A stretch of DNA of 16,566 bases. Source: Carex sylvatica (taxonomy: Eukaryota; Streptophyta; Magnoliopsida; Poales; Cyperaceae). The stretch spans positions 1 to 16,566 of the forward strand of contig CAXKVR010000647.1 of NCBI GenBank assembly GCA_964058845.1. Reading direction: 5' to 3'. The notes below the pieces were generated by a model. It had not been told where the DNA came from, did no database searches, and saw nothing but the letters and a program-made list of their open reading frames with translations. Position 1 is the first letter of the stretch, and each line of letters starts with the position of its first letter. A program made the translations under genes and the position numbers. This document shows positions 9,240 through 16,566 of this stretch, in pieces.

Positions 9240-9800
9240 TTTTTGTTTTGTGGGTCTGTGTGTGTCTATATATGTTATTGTCCCTTATATGATTCCCGTA
9301 TTATAACTTGTAGCAAATCTTTATTTTAACTCATAATAAGTTTAAACATTAAAAACTTTAATTTGTAAGATTTTAAACAAAATTTCAAAGTCACAACGGT
9401 TGCTAAAGTGACAAGTCCTGGGAAGAAACAGTGAATTTTTTTTTGTATGATATGAGACAAGTCTCCAACCGATTTTTTTTAATATCCTCAACTAAATAAA
9501 AAAAACAAAAATCCAAATATGCCTTCGGTTTTTTCAAAAATTTGAAAGATGCTCCAACTGCCACACTGTGTGGTGGTTGTTTTTGAAGTCGACCGCCCGA
9601 TTGCGTGATAATTACTGTAGAAACTTTTTTAATTTTTTTAAAGATTGATAATTAAGTATATATAAAATGAATATTTTACATATAGACATTAACAGTAATG
9701 AACATTTAGTATATATAGAATGAATGTTTATTATGTACATAACTCATAATTAAGCAATTTCAGTGTTGTAAAAAACGTCTGTTTAGACCGATTATTCTTG
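9240..9800. repeat. Right arm of the large outer inverted repeat
   Basis: This is the near reverse complement of 7936-8310, beginning TTTTTGTTTTGTGGGTCT and ending inside a CAGTGTTGTA MITE fragment. Relative to the left arm it contains about 185 additional bases (roughly 9473-9660), which also occur in direct orientation at 7219-7412. The arm stops at 9800, where a different small inverted-repeat element begins a few bases further on. Confidence 0.9.
9761..9800. mobile_element. Truncated fragment of the CAGTGTTGTA MITE
   Basis: CAGTGTTGTAAAAAACGTCT and the next 20 bases (ending GATTATTCTTG) are the reverse complement, with changes, of the last 40 bases of copy 2 (7936-7975). The rest of the element is missing. 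The fragment is the distal tip of the right outer arm. Confidence 0.8.
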
Positions 9801-9803
9801 TAC

Positions 9804-9969
9804 ATATGATATACGGTTGGATGAAGTAAGAATAGCTGCTAATTTGGATTAGCATGTTATTTTTTTTTTCTCTATTCTGTATTTGGACCGGCATGTTAAT
9901 TTGGATTAGTGAGCTATTCTTAGTTTTTTACTAATCTGTCATGTGTTTCATTCAAACGTACATGATACC
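9804..9969. mobile_element. Small inverted-repeat element (possible MITE, about 166 bp)
   Basis: The left end ATATGATATACGGTTGGATG and the right end, reversed (GGTATCATGTACGTTTGAAT), align over about 22 bp with a few mismatches. Inside, TAAGAATAGCT (9827-9837) faces AGCTATTCTTA (9912-9922), and ATTTGGATTAGCATGTTA-type words recur. No target duplication could be settled, so the superfamily is unknown. Confidence 0.55.
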
Positions 9970-10410
9970 ATTGATTTATAAATTATAACATATGAAAAAA
10001 AAAGAAAAAGTGATTGATATGAATGAGGTTTGGGGGAGCTATAGCATTACAGTTTATTGTCCGTTTTTGTTTTTTTTTTTGAGAAAAGCATTAAATGTTA
10101 TTGTCTTTACAGGGAAGTGTCAAACTCGTGTTAGAAGTTAATAAAAAGGAATAAGGGTTTAAGACCTAATTCAAATCTAAAGCAAGGTGCCCCCTTTGCC
10201 TTCATCCTGTTTACACTATAATGAATTTTATATGTGGTAGAATAATGATTTGATTACATATCAATGAGACTAAAATTACCACATTTTTTTTTCATCCATT
10301 AATGTAAAATAAAATTTTCTTTATTCCTATGTAGGTTCTACATAACCGATCTCAAGCCAAGAAAAAGAAGATGGTTTGTTATAGACTTGGCGAGCCAGCG
10401 GAAAAAAAAA
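9970..10410. other. AT-rich intergenic stretch, nothing identified
   Basis: Several A- and T-runs occur (9994-10007, 10067-10080, 10281-10292). No coding or RNA feature is visible up to the start of the 5S-like tandem repeats. Confidence 0.5.
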
Positions 10411-10414
10411 AACA

Positions 10415-10556
10415 GTTTCTTTATGAAAATAAAACTCTCACGAATTGGACAGAAATAATACTAGGATGGGTCCTGAAAAGTCCCTGTGTTGTTAATTTCG
10501 ATTGGGTCTCATTTCTAACCTACCCCAATTTATTTGAGAATAAAAACTTTGAGACT
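10415..10556 (+). repeat. 5S-rRNA-like repeat unit 1 (degenerate)
   Basis: The unit runs from CTTTATGAAAATAAAACTC through ACGAATTGGACA, ATACTAGGATGGG and GATTGGGTCTCATTTCTA to ACCCCAATTTATTTGAGAAT and AAAACTTTGA. Unit 2 follows the same order about 170 bp downstream. TACTAGGATGGG and GAAAAGTCCCTGTGTTG resemble the 3' part of plant 5S rRNA. This copy has lost 5 bases of the TGACC block, so its C box is broken. The 69-codon frame over it (10371-10580) is incidental. Confidence 0.75.
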
Positions 10557-10586
10557 ATATTTATGAAAATGTGTTGCTAAAAAAAA

Positions 10587-10735
10587 CTCTTTATGAAAAT
10601 GAAACCCTTACGAATTGGACATGATGAGTAATACTAGGATGGGTGACCTCCTGGAAAGTCTTGAGTTGCTAATTGCGATTGGGTCTCATTTCTAGTATAC
10701 CCCAACTTATTTGAAAATAAAGACTTTGATAATTT
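10587..10735 (+). repeat. 5S-rRNA-like repeat unit 2 (better preserved)
   Basis: AGTAATACTAGGATGGGTGA followed by CCTCCTGGAAAGTC, at about 10627-10660, closely matches the region of plant 5S rRNA around the internal promoter C box; TTGAGTTGC then echoes its 3' end. The upstream half of 5S rRNA is absent or unrecognisable. Downstream is a non-5S tail ending TACCCCAACTTATTTGAAAA. Cassandra TRIM retrotransposons are known to carry 5S-derived sequence in their LTRs, and 5S-derived SINEs are known in animals. Either could explain a short unit with a 5S segment and a fixed tail. It is not a functional 5S gene. Confidence 0.75.
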
Positions 10736-10739
10736 AGAC

Positions 10740-11640
10740 TTTGAAGAAGAAGATTTCTAGGCTTTAAGACTATATTTTCTTGGTAAAATGGTAACTGCCA
10801 TAATATACATATTACATATGAAAAATTACAAATAATAATAATAATAAGAACAATGAAAAAAAGAAGAAGAAGAGGAGATATTAGTAGTATGTATTTGCCC
10901 AAGAAAGCAGGGTTAGGGTCATGTGCAAAGGGAGAATTGGAGCTGGGGGGTGATTCCCCACAAACAACTAGGGCTACCCACTATTCCAATTCCAATCCCC
11001 ACAGCCCCATATAATTGTAATTGTAGAGGTTAATGTGTAAGAAAGCACACATACACATCAACATTGTACGAAATCACTATTAATTTACACAAAGGATTTG
11101 TACGGTACCATATAATAAAGATTATAGAATAGAGTGGCAGCTGCAAGCAATTTTTCAGGGCATTACCCTTTCTTGCAGGACAGTCAACACTGGCCCAAAG
11201 ACCAGAGAAAAAAGCAAATATTGCCCCTTTTCGCTCTTCATCTAACCTTTCATCAGCCACCCCGAATTGCACCCATCCTAATACCCATCTTTTTTAAAAT
11301 AAACTTGTCATCATTATATATAAAATGTTAAATCATTATACTTATTTATAGATTGATTATTAAAATAAAATGAAAAAAGTCACTTGTATGAGCTTAAACA
11401 ACTTTACAATTTTTTTTTTACCTTTTCCCCTCCTAAATTAAAATATCATCATTCATCACATTTAATTGCAAAATGCGTTTTTAAACACTGTTTCCTCAAT
11501 TAAAGTAGTTATTAATTATTCTAAATATATATATCGTAATGGTTTATTTATTAAAGAACGTACGGAAATTTATTTACTTATTACCTCACAGCTTTATTTA
11601 TTTATTTTCTTTATGAAACGGTTGTATTTTTCTGAACACG
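10740..11640. other. Intergenic stretch upstream of the BED/hAT gene
   Basis: It starts with (AAT)n near 10830-10846 and a GAAGAAGAAG run near 10862-10876. A less AT-rich island at about 10910-11010 contains GGAGCTGGGGGGTGATTCCC and repeated AATTCCAATTCCAATCCC-type words. A second island, about 11135-11280, is also richer in G and C. Short frames on both strands (10669-10902, 11030-11272, 11134-11331, 11466-11690) overlap each other and show no domain. The islands could be old exons or conserved regulatory sequence, but nothing identifies them. Confidence 0.45.
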
Positions 11641-11744
11641 CATTCTTCGTTGGTAAGGCATTCCATGAGGTGCAAACTGGGGATACTTAAATTTCATTTT
11701 CTTGGCAAGTTCCGAGAATACCCCTTGAGCTTTCCTCTAATATC

Positions 11745-12224
11745 AGTCTCCATTTCGTCTCTACTCTCTCCTCGCCTCTCTCTCTCTCTACTATTGACCA
11801 AAGCACCAAAATACAAAGACCTTGTTGGGCCATTAAAACATACTCCGAAAGAAAGATATAGTAGAGAGAAAAATAAGAGCGAAGATACACAAAACTCCCA
11901 ACAAGGAAACTATTAATTTATGAAAAGGAAAGATAGCTAAACAAAGAAAGCGCGAAAAAACAACACCACCCTTCTCCTCTTCTTTCTTTCCCTTTGTCTA
12001 AAAGGAAAGCGCTTACTGCCTCTATTTCTTTTTCTCTCTTGATCTTTCTAAGACTGAACCAAAGGCATGGCCAAAACCCTCTTCCTCTCCCCTCTGCCCG
12101 GTTAAATGCTGCGCGACCGGTACAATCGGTACAATCTCCATTTGTCATCTCGTACCAGACCAAGAAGGCGAAGGCGCTGGAAAAGAACAATCCCATCAAC
12201 CTAAGTTAATCTGTATCGTTTTAC
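11745..12224 (+). promoter_or_regulatory. Pyrimidine-rich leader / promoter region of the BED-hAT gene
   Basis: Repeated C/T tracts on the + strand lie at about 11756-11792 (with CTCTCTCTCTC), 11968-11997, 12017-12050 and 12079-12100. CT-rich patches near the start site and in the 5' leader are common in plant genes. A short direct repeat of CGGTACAAT lies at about 12118-12136. A 71-codon frame (11994-12209) starts from a TTG and closes before the gene, so it is not taken as a real upstream ORF. I cannot place the transcription start or exclude a leader intron. Confidence 0.45.
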
Positions 12225-14483
12225 ATGGCAACAGAGAGTGCACCGACTGAGGCGGTGGTTGCCCCCTCTATTACTAGTGAAGAAACCGCTGCTCGGGCAG
12301 TGCAGAAACGGTTTGAAGGGCTCATGACAGTTCGTGCAAAAGCAATCAAAGGAAAAGGTGCATGGTATTGGGCACACCTTGAACCGATACTGGTACAGAG
12401 CAATGACACCGGCCTCCCGAAAGCGGTCAAGCTCCGGTGCTCACTATGTGATGCTGTTTTCTCAGCCTCGAACCCGTCCCGTACCGCCTCAGAGCATCTG
12501 AAGCGTGGTACATGTCCCAATTTTTCCATGCCTCCATCCACCTCCTCTGGTTCATCTCCACCTCGACCTATCTCATCCATACCGCCTCCACCTCCCCTCC
12601 TAAACACCTGTACCAGTTCTTCCTCGGGCCGCAAACGAAGCTCACCGGTATCATCACATCTAGCTCTGATTGAATCTCATTCAGTGTACACCCCTCCACC
12701 GGCAATTGGTGCACCACCTGTACTTCAACCCATGCCGACACATAGTCAGCCAATTGTGCTGTCCGGTGGAAGAGAGGATTTAGGTGCACTTGCCATGTTA
12801 GAAGACAGTGTGAAGAAGCTGAAATCACCAAAGACTTCACCTGGCCCGGTGTTGTCTAAACATCAGGTCGAGTCGGCTTTATCTTTCCTCTGTGATTGGT
12901 TTTATGAATCATGTGGTGTTGTTTCTATATCTTCCGTCGATCACCCAAAATTTCGTGATTTTCTTCGGCAAGTTGGGTTACCCCCAATTTCGCGTGATGT
13001 ACTTGCCGGGCCCCAGTTAGAAGCTCGGTATAGAAATGCACAGGCCGATGCAGATGCTCGAATCAGAGAAGCTCTGTTCTTTCAGCTCTCCATTGCTGGA
13101 TGGAGGGAGGGAGGGGTTGTATGTGTCTCAGTAAATCTCCCCAATGGCACATCAGTTTTTCAACGTGCCGTACCAGTTGTGACCCGGGCCCCCTCTGACT
13201 ATGCCGAGGAAGTGTTCTTGGATTCCATTAGTGTTGCTGCGGGGAGTACAACAGGAGGCATAAATCGATGTGCTGGTATAGTCTCTGACAGGTTTAAATC
13301 CAAGGCTCTACGTAATTTAGAAAACCATAATCCATGGATGGTTAACCTGACATGCCAAATTCAGGCATTGCATAATTTACTAAAAGACTTTACCATTGAC
13401 CTTCCATTGTTTCAGTCTGTGGCTGGTAACTGTGTCAAACTTGCGTCTTTCCTGAATACCAATTCGCCGGTACGTTCCGTTTTCCATAGGTACCAACTAA
13501 ACGAGATGGGCTATTCGGGGCTTCTACGGGCCTCACCCGTAACAGACTCATGGCAACTTGTCTTTCCAATGCTAGAGGATATATTAACATCTGCTCGGCC
13601 AATTCAGATGACATTGTTAGATGAGTCATACAAACCAGTCTCTACCAATGACCCGGTGGCTGGTGGATTGGCCGAGATGGTCAAGGATATGCAATTTTGG
13701 ACCAATTTGGAGGCAGTACATGCACTAGTGAAACTTGTTCAAGATATGGCACGTGAAATGGAGACCAATCGGCCATTGGTGGGTGAGTGTTTACCACTAT
13801 GGGAAAACCTGAGATCCAAAGTCAAAGAATGGTCGAGCCGGTACAATTTAGATGAGGGACCTGCTCGCAAATTGCTTGATAGAAGGTTTAAGAAGAGCTA
13901 CCATCCAGCTTGGTCGGCATCCTATATACTAGACCCATTGTACTTGGAAAAAGATGCCAGTGGTAAGTACCTTCCCCCTTACAAGTACCTCACCCCTGAT
14001 CAAGAGAAAGATGTGGATCGATTAATTACTCGAATGGTGAGCCGTGAAGAGGCCCACATTGCTCTAATGGAGCTCATGAAATGGCGAGCAGAGGGTCTCA
14101 ATCCACTTTATGCGCAAGCAGTTCAGGTGCGGCAAACAGACCCATTAACTGGCAAGTTACAGGTTGCAAACCCACAAAGTAGGCGGCTTGTGTGGGAGAC
14201 CTGTCTTAGTGAACTCAGATCAGTCGGTAAGGTGGCAGTGCGCCTCATATTTCTCCATGCCACTGCATGCGGATTCAGGTGCAATTCATCTATGGCTCGT
14301 TGGCTTGCTGCTCGTGGGCCAGGGTCCGATAGGGCCCATAAATTGGTATTTGTGGCTGCTCATTCTAAATTAGAGAGGAGGGACTTTTCGAATGATGAAG
14401 AAAGGGATGGCGAGCTGTTTGCAATTGGAGATGATGATGATGTCTTGCAAGATTCCCCCTTTGGCGACGGCCCTTCAGCATAA
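12225..14483 (+). CDS. BED zinc-finger, hAT-transposase-derived (DUF659-like) protein, 752 aa
   Basis: A single uninterrupted frame starts MATESAPTEA and ends at TAA. Residues about 45-100 form a BED-type zinc finger: aromatic GAWYWAHLEP, then C72-x2-C75, H91 and C97. A Ser/Pro-rich linker with a proline run (about 101-175) and a basic GRKR follow. From about residue 205 to 690 the protein has the layout of plant hAT-derived DUF659-type proteins. Aligned by eye, the DGW motif with the first catalytic Asp reads AGW (A291), the second Asp is kept in IVSDRF (D355), the hAT CxxH reads CQIQ (C377, Q380), and the C-terminal SER.FS motif reads GFRCNS, so the catalytic Glu is F684. An acidic tail (about 723-745) ends the protein. 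This suggests a domesticated, catalytically dead, DNA-binding nuclear protein. From memory it resembles the Arabidopsis At1g12380/At1g62870 group, whose role I do not know. The ATG has G at +4 and is the first in frame after the leader. Confidence 0.93.
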   Translation: MATESAPTEAVVAPSITSEETAARAVQKRFEGLMTVRAKAIKGKGAWYWAHLEPILVQSNDTGLPKAVKLRCSLCDAVFSASNPSRTASEHLKRGTCPNFSMPPSTSSGSSPPRPISSIPPPPPLLNTCTSSSSGRKRSSPVSSHLALIESHSVYTPPPAIGAPPVLQPMPTHSQPIVLSGGREDLGALAMLEDSVKKLKSPKTSPGPVLSKHQVESALSFLCDWFYESCGVVSISSVDHPKFRDFLRQVGLPPISRDVLAGPQLEARYRNAQADADARIREALFFQLSIAGWREGGVVCVSVNLPNGTSVFQRAVPVVTRAPSDYAEEVFLDSISVAAGSTTGGINRCAGIVSDRFKSKALRNLENHNPWMVNLTCQIQALHNLLKDFTIDLPLFQSVAGNCVKLASFLNTNSPVRSVFHRYQLNEMGYSGLLRASPVTDSWQLVFPMLEDILTSARPIQMTLLDESYKPVSTNDPVAGGLAEMVKDMQFWTNLEAVHALVKLVQDMAREMETNRPLVGECLPLWENLRSKVKEWSSRYNLDEGPARKLLDRRFKKSYHPAWSASYILDPLYLEKDASGKYLPPYKYLTPDQEKDVDRLITRMVSREEAHIALMELMKWRAEGLNPLYAQAVQVRQTDPLTGKLQVANPQSRRLVWETCLSELRSVGKVAVRLIFLHATACGFRCNSSMARWLAARGPGSDRAHKLVFVAAHSKLERRDFSNDEERDGELFAIGDDDDVLQDSPFGDGPSA

Positions 14484-14910
14484 TTTTTATATTTAGTATC
14501 ATCTAATTTTCTTTGAATTTATTTTATTTTTTCAATATTTTTCTTTGTTAGTTATTTTAGAATTGGTAATTAAGTTTTTGGTAGTTTTTTTTTTTTTTTT
14601 TTTTTTTATCTTTTTAATTTTTTTTCCTCCTCAGTCTAGGGGGCAGAATTTATATTTCTGCCCTTGTTCTAAATTGGTTACCTTGATTATACTTCCCTTG
14701 CTCAAGATTTTGGTGGGTAGGGGAATTAGAGACTTGAATTTAGGTAGTTTGTGTCTAATTGTTGCTTGGTTGTCCATTTAGTCTTAGTCTATTGTATGAA
14801 TGAATTTAATCAGAGCCATGAGCTCTGAATTGTTGTTGTTTATATGGTATCAAATATAATAGCAGTGAACAAGTAACATGAGTAATGTAATAATTATCTT
14901 TCTTGTTTTC
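14484..14910 (+). other. Probable 3' untranslated region of the BED-hAT gene
   Basis: T-rich sequence follows the stop codon, including the 23-T run at 14585-14607 and a CCCTTG-containing middle. An AATGAATTTAAT motif near 14799-14810 could serve as a weak plant polyadenylation signal; no perfect AATAAA was found in the first 400 bases. The 78-codon frame at 14545-14781 is built around the T run (poly-Phe) and is not a gene. Confidence 0.45.
14585..14607. repeat. Homopolymer run of 23 T
   Basis: A continuous T run is seen directly about 100 bp after the stop codon. Its length may be unstable or affected by sequencing error. Confidence 0.95.
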
Positions 14911-15146
14911 TCAATGTTATATTTGTATGAATATTGTTTAAGTTTTGAAATTTAAATAGGAAGTAGGTAATTTATTGCTTAGTAACGGAATAAGTACTTG
15001 GTGGAACATCTATGGGTGTGTGTATTCAATGATATAGTTGTATGAATATTGTTTAATTTTTGAAATTTAAATAGGAAGCAGGTATTTATTTCTTAGTAAC
15101 GGAACATGTACTTCAGTACTTGGTGTAACATTTATTGGTGTGTGCA
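14911..15146. repeat. Tandem duplication, two units of about 115 bp
   Basis: Unit 1 is 14911-15025 and unit 2 is 15026-about 15146. Both read TCAATG.TATA.TTGTATGA, ATATTGTTTAA.TTTTGAAA, TTTAAATAGGAAG.AGGTA, TTAGTAACGGAA, GTACTTGGTG.AACAT and then a GTGTGTG stretch. Differences are a few substitutions plus small indels, including an extra short block in unit 2 near 15108-15117. It lies downstream of the probable 3' UTR. Confidence 0.92.
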
Positions 15147-15985
15147 TGTGTGTGTGGGGGTATCTATCTTAAAGCAAGAGAAAGATGAATTCTGAATTCA
15201 TACATTTTAATGCTTTAACAGTGCCACGGTCAAAGAGAAATTTTGTGCATTATAAACACTATTTTTATAAATTTTGTGCATGCCCTGTTCCTTTCATCTC
15301 TCAACCGCTATAATGGACATGGCACTGTACCGAAACCTTTGCAACTTGAGACTGAAACATCAGACACAAACAGTTCAAAAAGAAAGAAAGTGAGATGCCC
15401 ATCAGCAGTTCTCTTTCTCAGGTACAGAATTTGATTACTTAAGTCTGCTGTTGAGCTTCCAACTTCCCAAGTTGCTTTTCTATGATTTCAGATTCTTTGC
15501 TATATCAAGGGTTGGTTTCATTTTCATATCCTCTTCTCGTTATTCTAAGCGTTGCTTTGTTGCTGCGTATCTACTGTCACCATCATTTCACTGATTCCGT
15601 CTCCACCAATCTACATGGAAATTTGCTTTTTTTCTTCTCCCAAATAATTGACCATGTCATACAAATAATTTTTTTTTTGTTCTGATTAGACACATGTTTA
15701 AAATAATGTTTAATTGACTACCACTTGGAAAAAGACAACTAAAAAGTTCCTGTCATAGTGTCATGTATAGTATATAGCTATAAATATAATTCTTGTACTT
15801 AAAGAATTTGAATTAATAATTTAAGTAGTTAGTTGTATAATACAAAACAATTATTTATTTAGTACAATACATTAATGAAACAAAGGTACTGAAATTTTAA
15901 CAGACCGAATTAAATAGATGGTCGTACAAATCATACGATACAGTAAATGTAGTTATAATTAATTTAGTACCAACAAACAAGATGT
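15147..15985. other. Intergenic stretch downstream of the BED-hAT gene
   Basis: The first part, about 15280-15540, is less AT-rich and includes TTCTCTTTCTCAGGTACAG, which contains both acceptor-like and donor-like splice words on the + strand. Two short frames (15243-15434 and 15482-15685) show no domain. The rest is AT-rich with nothing recognised. It could hold non-coding exons, but the sequence alone does not show this. Confidence 0.4.
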
Positions 15986-15990
15986 ACGCA

Positions 15991-16107
15991 TCAACTAATG
16001 CTACAAAGGGAGAAATCCAGGTTGGTTGCAGTTGTTGAATCTGTCCTTACCTTGTCCATCCTCAAAACAGGTCGTCTCCAGTTTTTGTATGCAATGGAGG
16101 GGTTCAT
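15991..16107 (-). CDS. Weak candidate: 38-codon ORF or partial exon
   Basis: On the minus strand an ATG at 16107 opens MNPSIAYKNWRRPVLRMDKV and continues to a TGA ending at 15991. The composition is protein-like (W, R, P, D, K mix) and unlike the low-complexity frames elsewhere. A strong donor-like AAG/GTAAGG falls just after MDK (exon end near 16051), so an alternative is a coding exon of about 57 bases whose continuation lies further left. I do not recognise the peptide, and there is no domain. It may be chance. Confidence 0.18.
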   Translation of the reverse strand: MNPSIAYKNWRRPVLRMDKVRTDSTTATNLDFSLCSIS

Positions 16108-16109
16108 AA

Positions 16110-16495
16110 AACCCTTACGTCGCAACTAGTTACTACAGGAGCTGAGATTGAATGTCAATGAAAAGAGAAAAAATGGGGGAAAAGGTGGCTGCTCCATTAT
16201 GTTTATGTACTGGTACTCGCAGCAGAGGCTCGGCCTGAAACTGAGACGCACGTTTTTCTGTCGGACAGGCATATACAGAGAGACCTCTCTGTTCTCTCTC
16301 TCTGTTATTTTTTTTTATTTTTTTCTAATGCTGCACTGAATCCAGATTAATCAATAATTAATTCATATATGGTAAGCTCAGGTAATTCAGTGTACTCCTC
16401 CAATCAGCTTGAGCATCTTCTCATTTGCTTCCCAAATACCAATGCTCCTGCTAGTAAATTTTACTTTAAATTTTCTGTCATCTGTGTCCCGAAAC
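16110..16495. other. Intergenic stretch, no gene identified
   Basis: It includes a less AT-rich segment near 16185-16300 with an AGAGAGACCTCTCTGTTCTC inverted motif around 16278-16297, then a T-run. The 63-codon frame at 16148-16339 has no recognisable domain and ends in poly-Phe. Confidence 0.45.
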
Positions 16496-16566
16496 TAGGG
16501 GTGTAAACGGAGCGGATCCGTTTCTCAATGAGCGGATACAGATACGGAGCGGAGCGGATAATCTAC
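16496..16566. mobile_element. Start of a second GGGGTG(C/T)AAACGG hAT-like element, cut by the window end
   Basis: TAGGGGTGTAAACGGAGCGG matches the left terminus of the 4379-4706 element at most positions and is followed by repeated GAGCGGAT and GGATACAGATACGG words, like the subterminal motifs of that family. Only about 70 bases are visible. The right end and target duplication lie outside the window. Confidence 0.65.

Noticed and set aside
10587..10735. Functional 5S rRNA gene
   Set aside because: Only the 3' part, around the C box, is recognisable. The 5' half is missing and the unit continues into unrelated sequence.
10669..10902. Minus-strand hydrophobic 77-codon ORF
   Set aside because: The hydrophobic run (LLLLFFIVLIIIII-like) comes from AAT and GAA simple repeats read in reverse, and the frame overlaps the 5S-like repeat.
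11687..12209. Overlapping short ORFs on both strands upstream of the main gene
   Set aside because: They are low-complexity frames created by the CT-rich leader, with no domain, and several lack a proper ATG context.
12221..12634. Minus-strand 137-codon ORF overlapping the start of the BED-hAT gene
   Set aside because: It is the antisense shadow of the Ser/Pro-rich coding region and shows no domain of its own. Other antisense frames in the gene (12568-12840, 13435-13629) and the + strand frame 14164-14373 are also shadows.
1..16566. CRISPR arrays, phage, bacterial operons or plastid/mitochondrial inserts
   Set aside because: No regular spacer-repeat array, no prokaryotic-style gene packing and no recognisable organellar gene was seen.

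Overview
This window looks like plant nuclear DNA: AT-rich intergenic sequence full of short, decayed, non-autonomous DNA transposons, plus one intact, moderately GC-rich, intronless gene. A flowering plant is likely. Nothing visible fixes the species; a monocot is possible but not shown. There is no prokaryotic, organellar or viral gene content. All calls are by eye, without database searches.

The only convincing protein gene is at 12225-14483 (+). It encodes 752 residues with an N-terminal BED-type zinc finger and a degenerate hAT-transposase body, and resembles a domesticated hAT-derived plant protein. Two of the three acidic catalytic positions appear replaced. A pyrimidine-rich leader lies upstream. 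The downstream side carries a 23-T run and a 115-bp tandem duplication (14911-15146).

The 5' two thirds is a transposon graveyard. It holds: a 446-bp hAT-like element (438-883) with a palindromic target duplication; a palindrome (2779-2979); a second hAT-like family (4379-4706) whose relative starts at 16496 and runs off the window; a 684-bp Mutator-like element with long inverted repeats and a perfect 9-bp target duplication (5158-5841); a possible decayed relative of it (6398-6930); and a 194-bp hAT MITE with a perfect 8-bp duplication (5985-6178), with a second copy at 7788-7975 and a fragment at 9761-9800.

The most striking structure is at 7936-9800. Two outer inverted arms enclose two further large palindromes placed back to back (8311-8719 and 8723-9234), so one strand could fold into a three-way junction with three long stems. 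The core of the first inner palindrome is related to the one at 2779-2979. A segment found only in the right outer arm has a direct copy at about 7219-7412.

At 10415-10735 two tandem repeats each carry a stretch resembling the 3' part of plant 5S rRNA, including its internal promoter C box, followed by a shared tail. They look like remnants of a Cassandra-type TRIM LTR or a 5S-derived SINE.

The hAT-derived gene and the hAT-like elements share a superfamily only by type. Nothing in the sequence shows that they work together.
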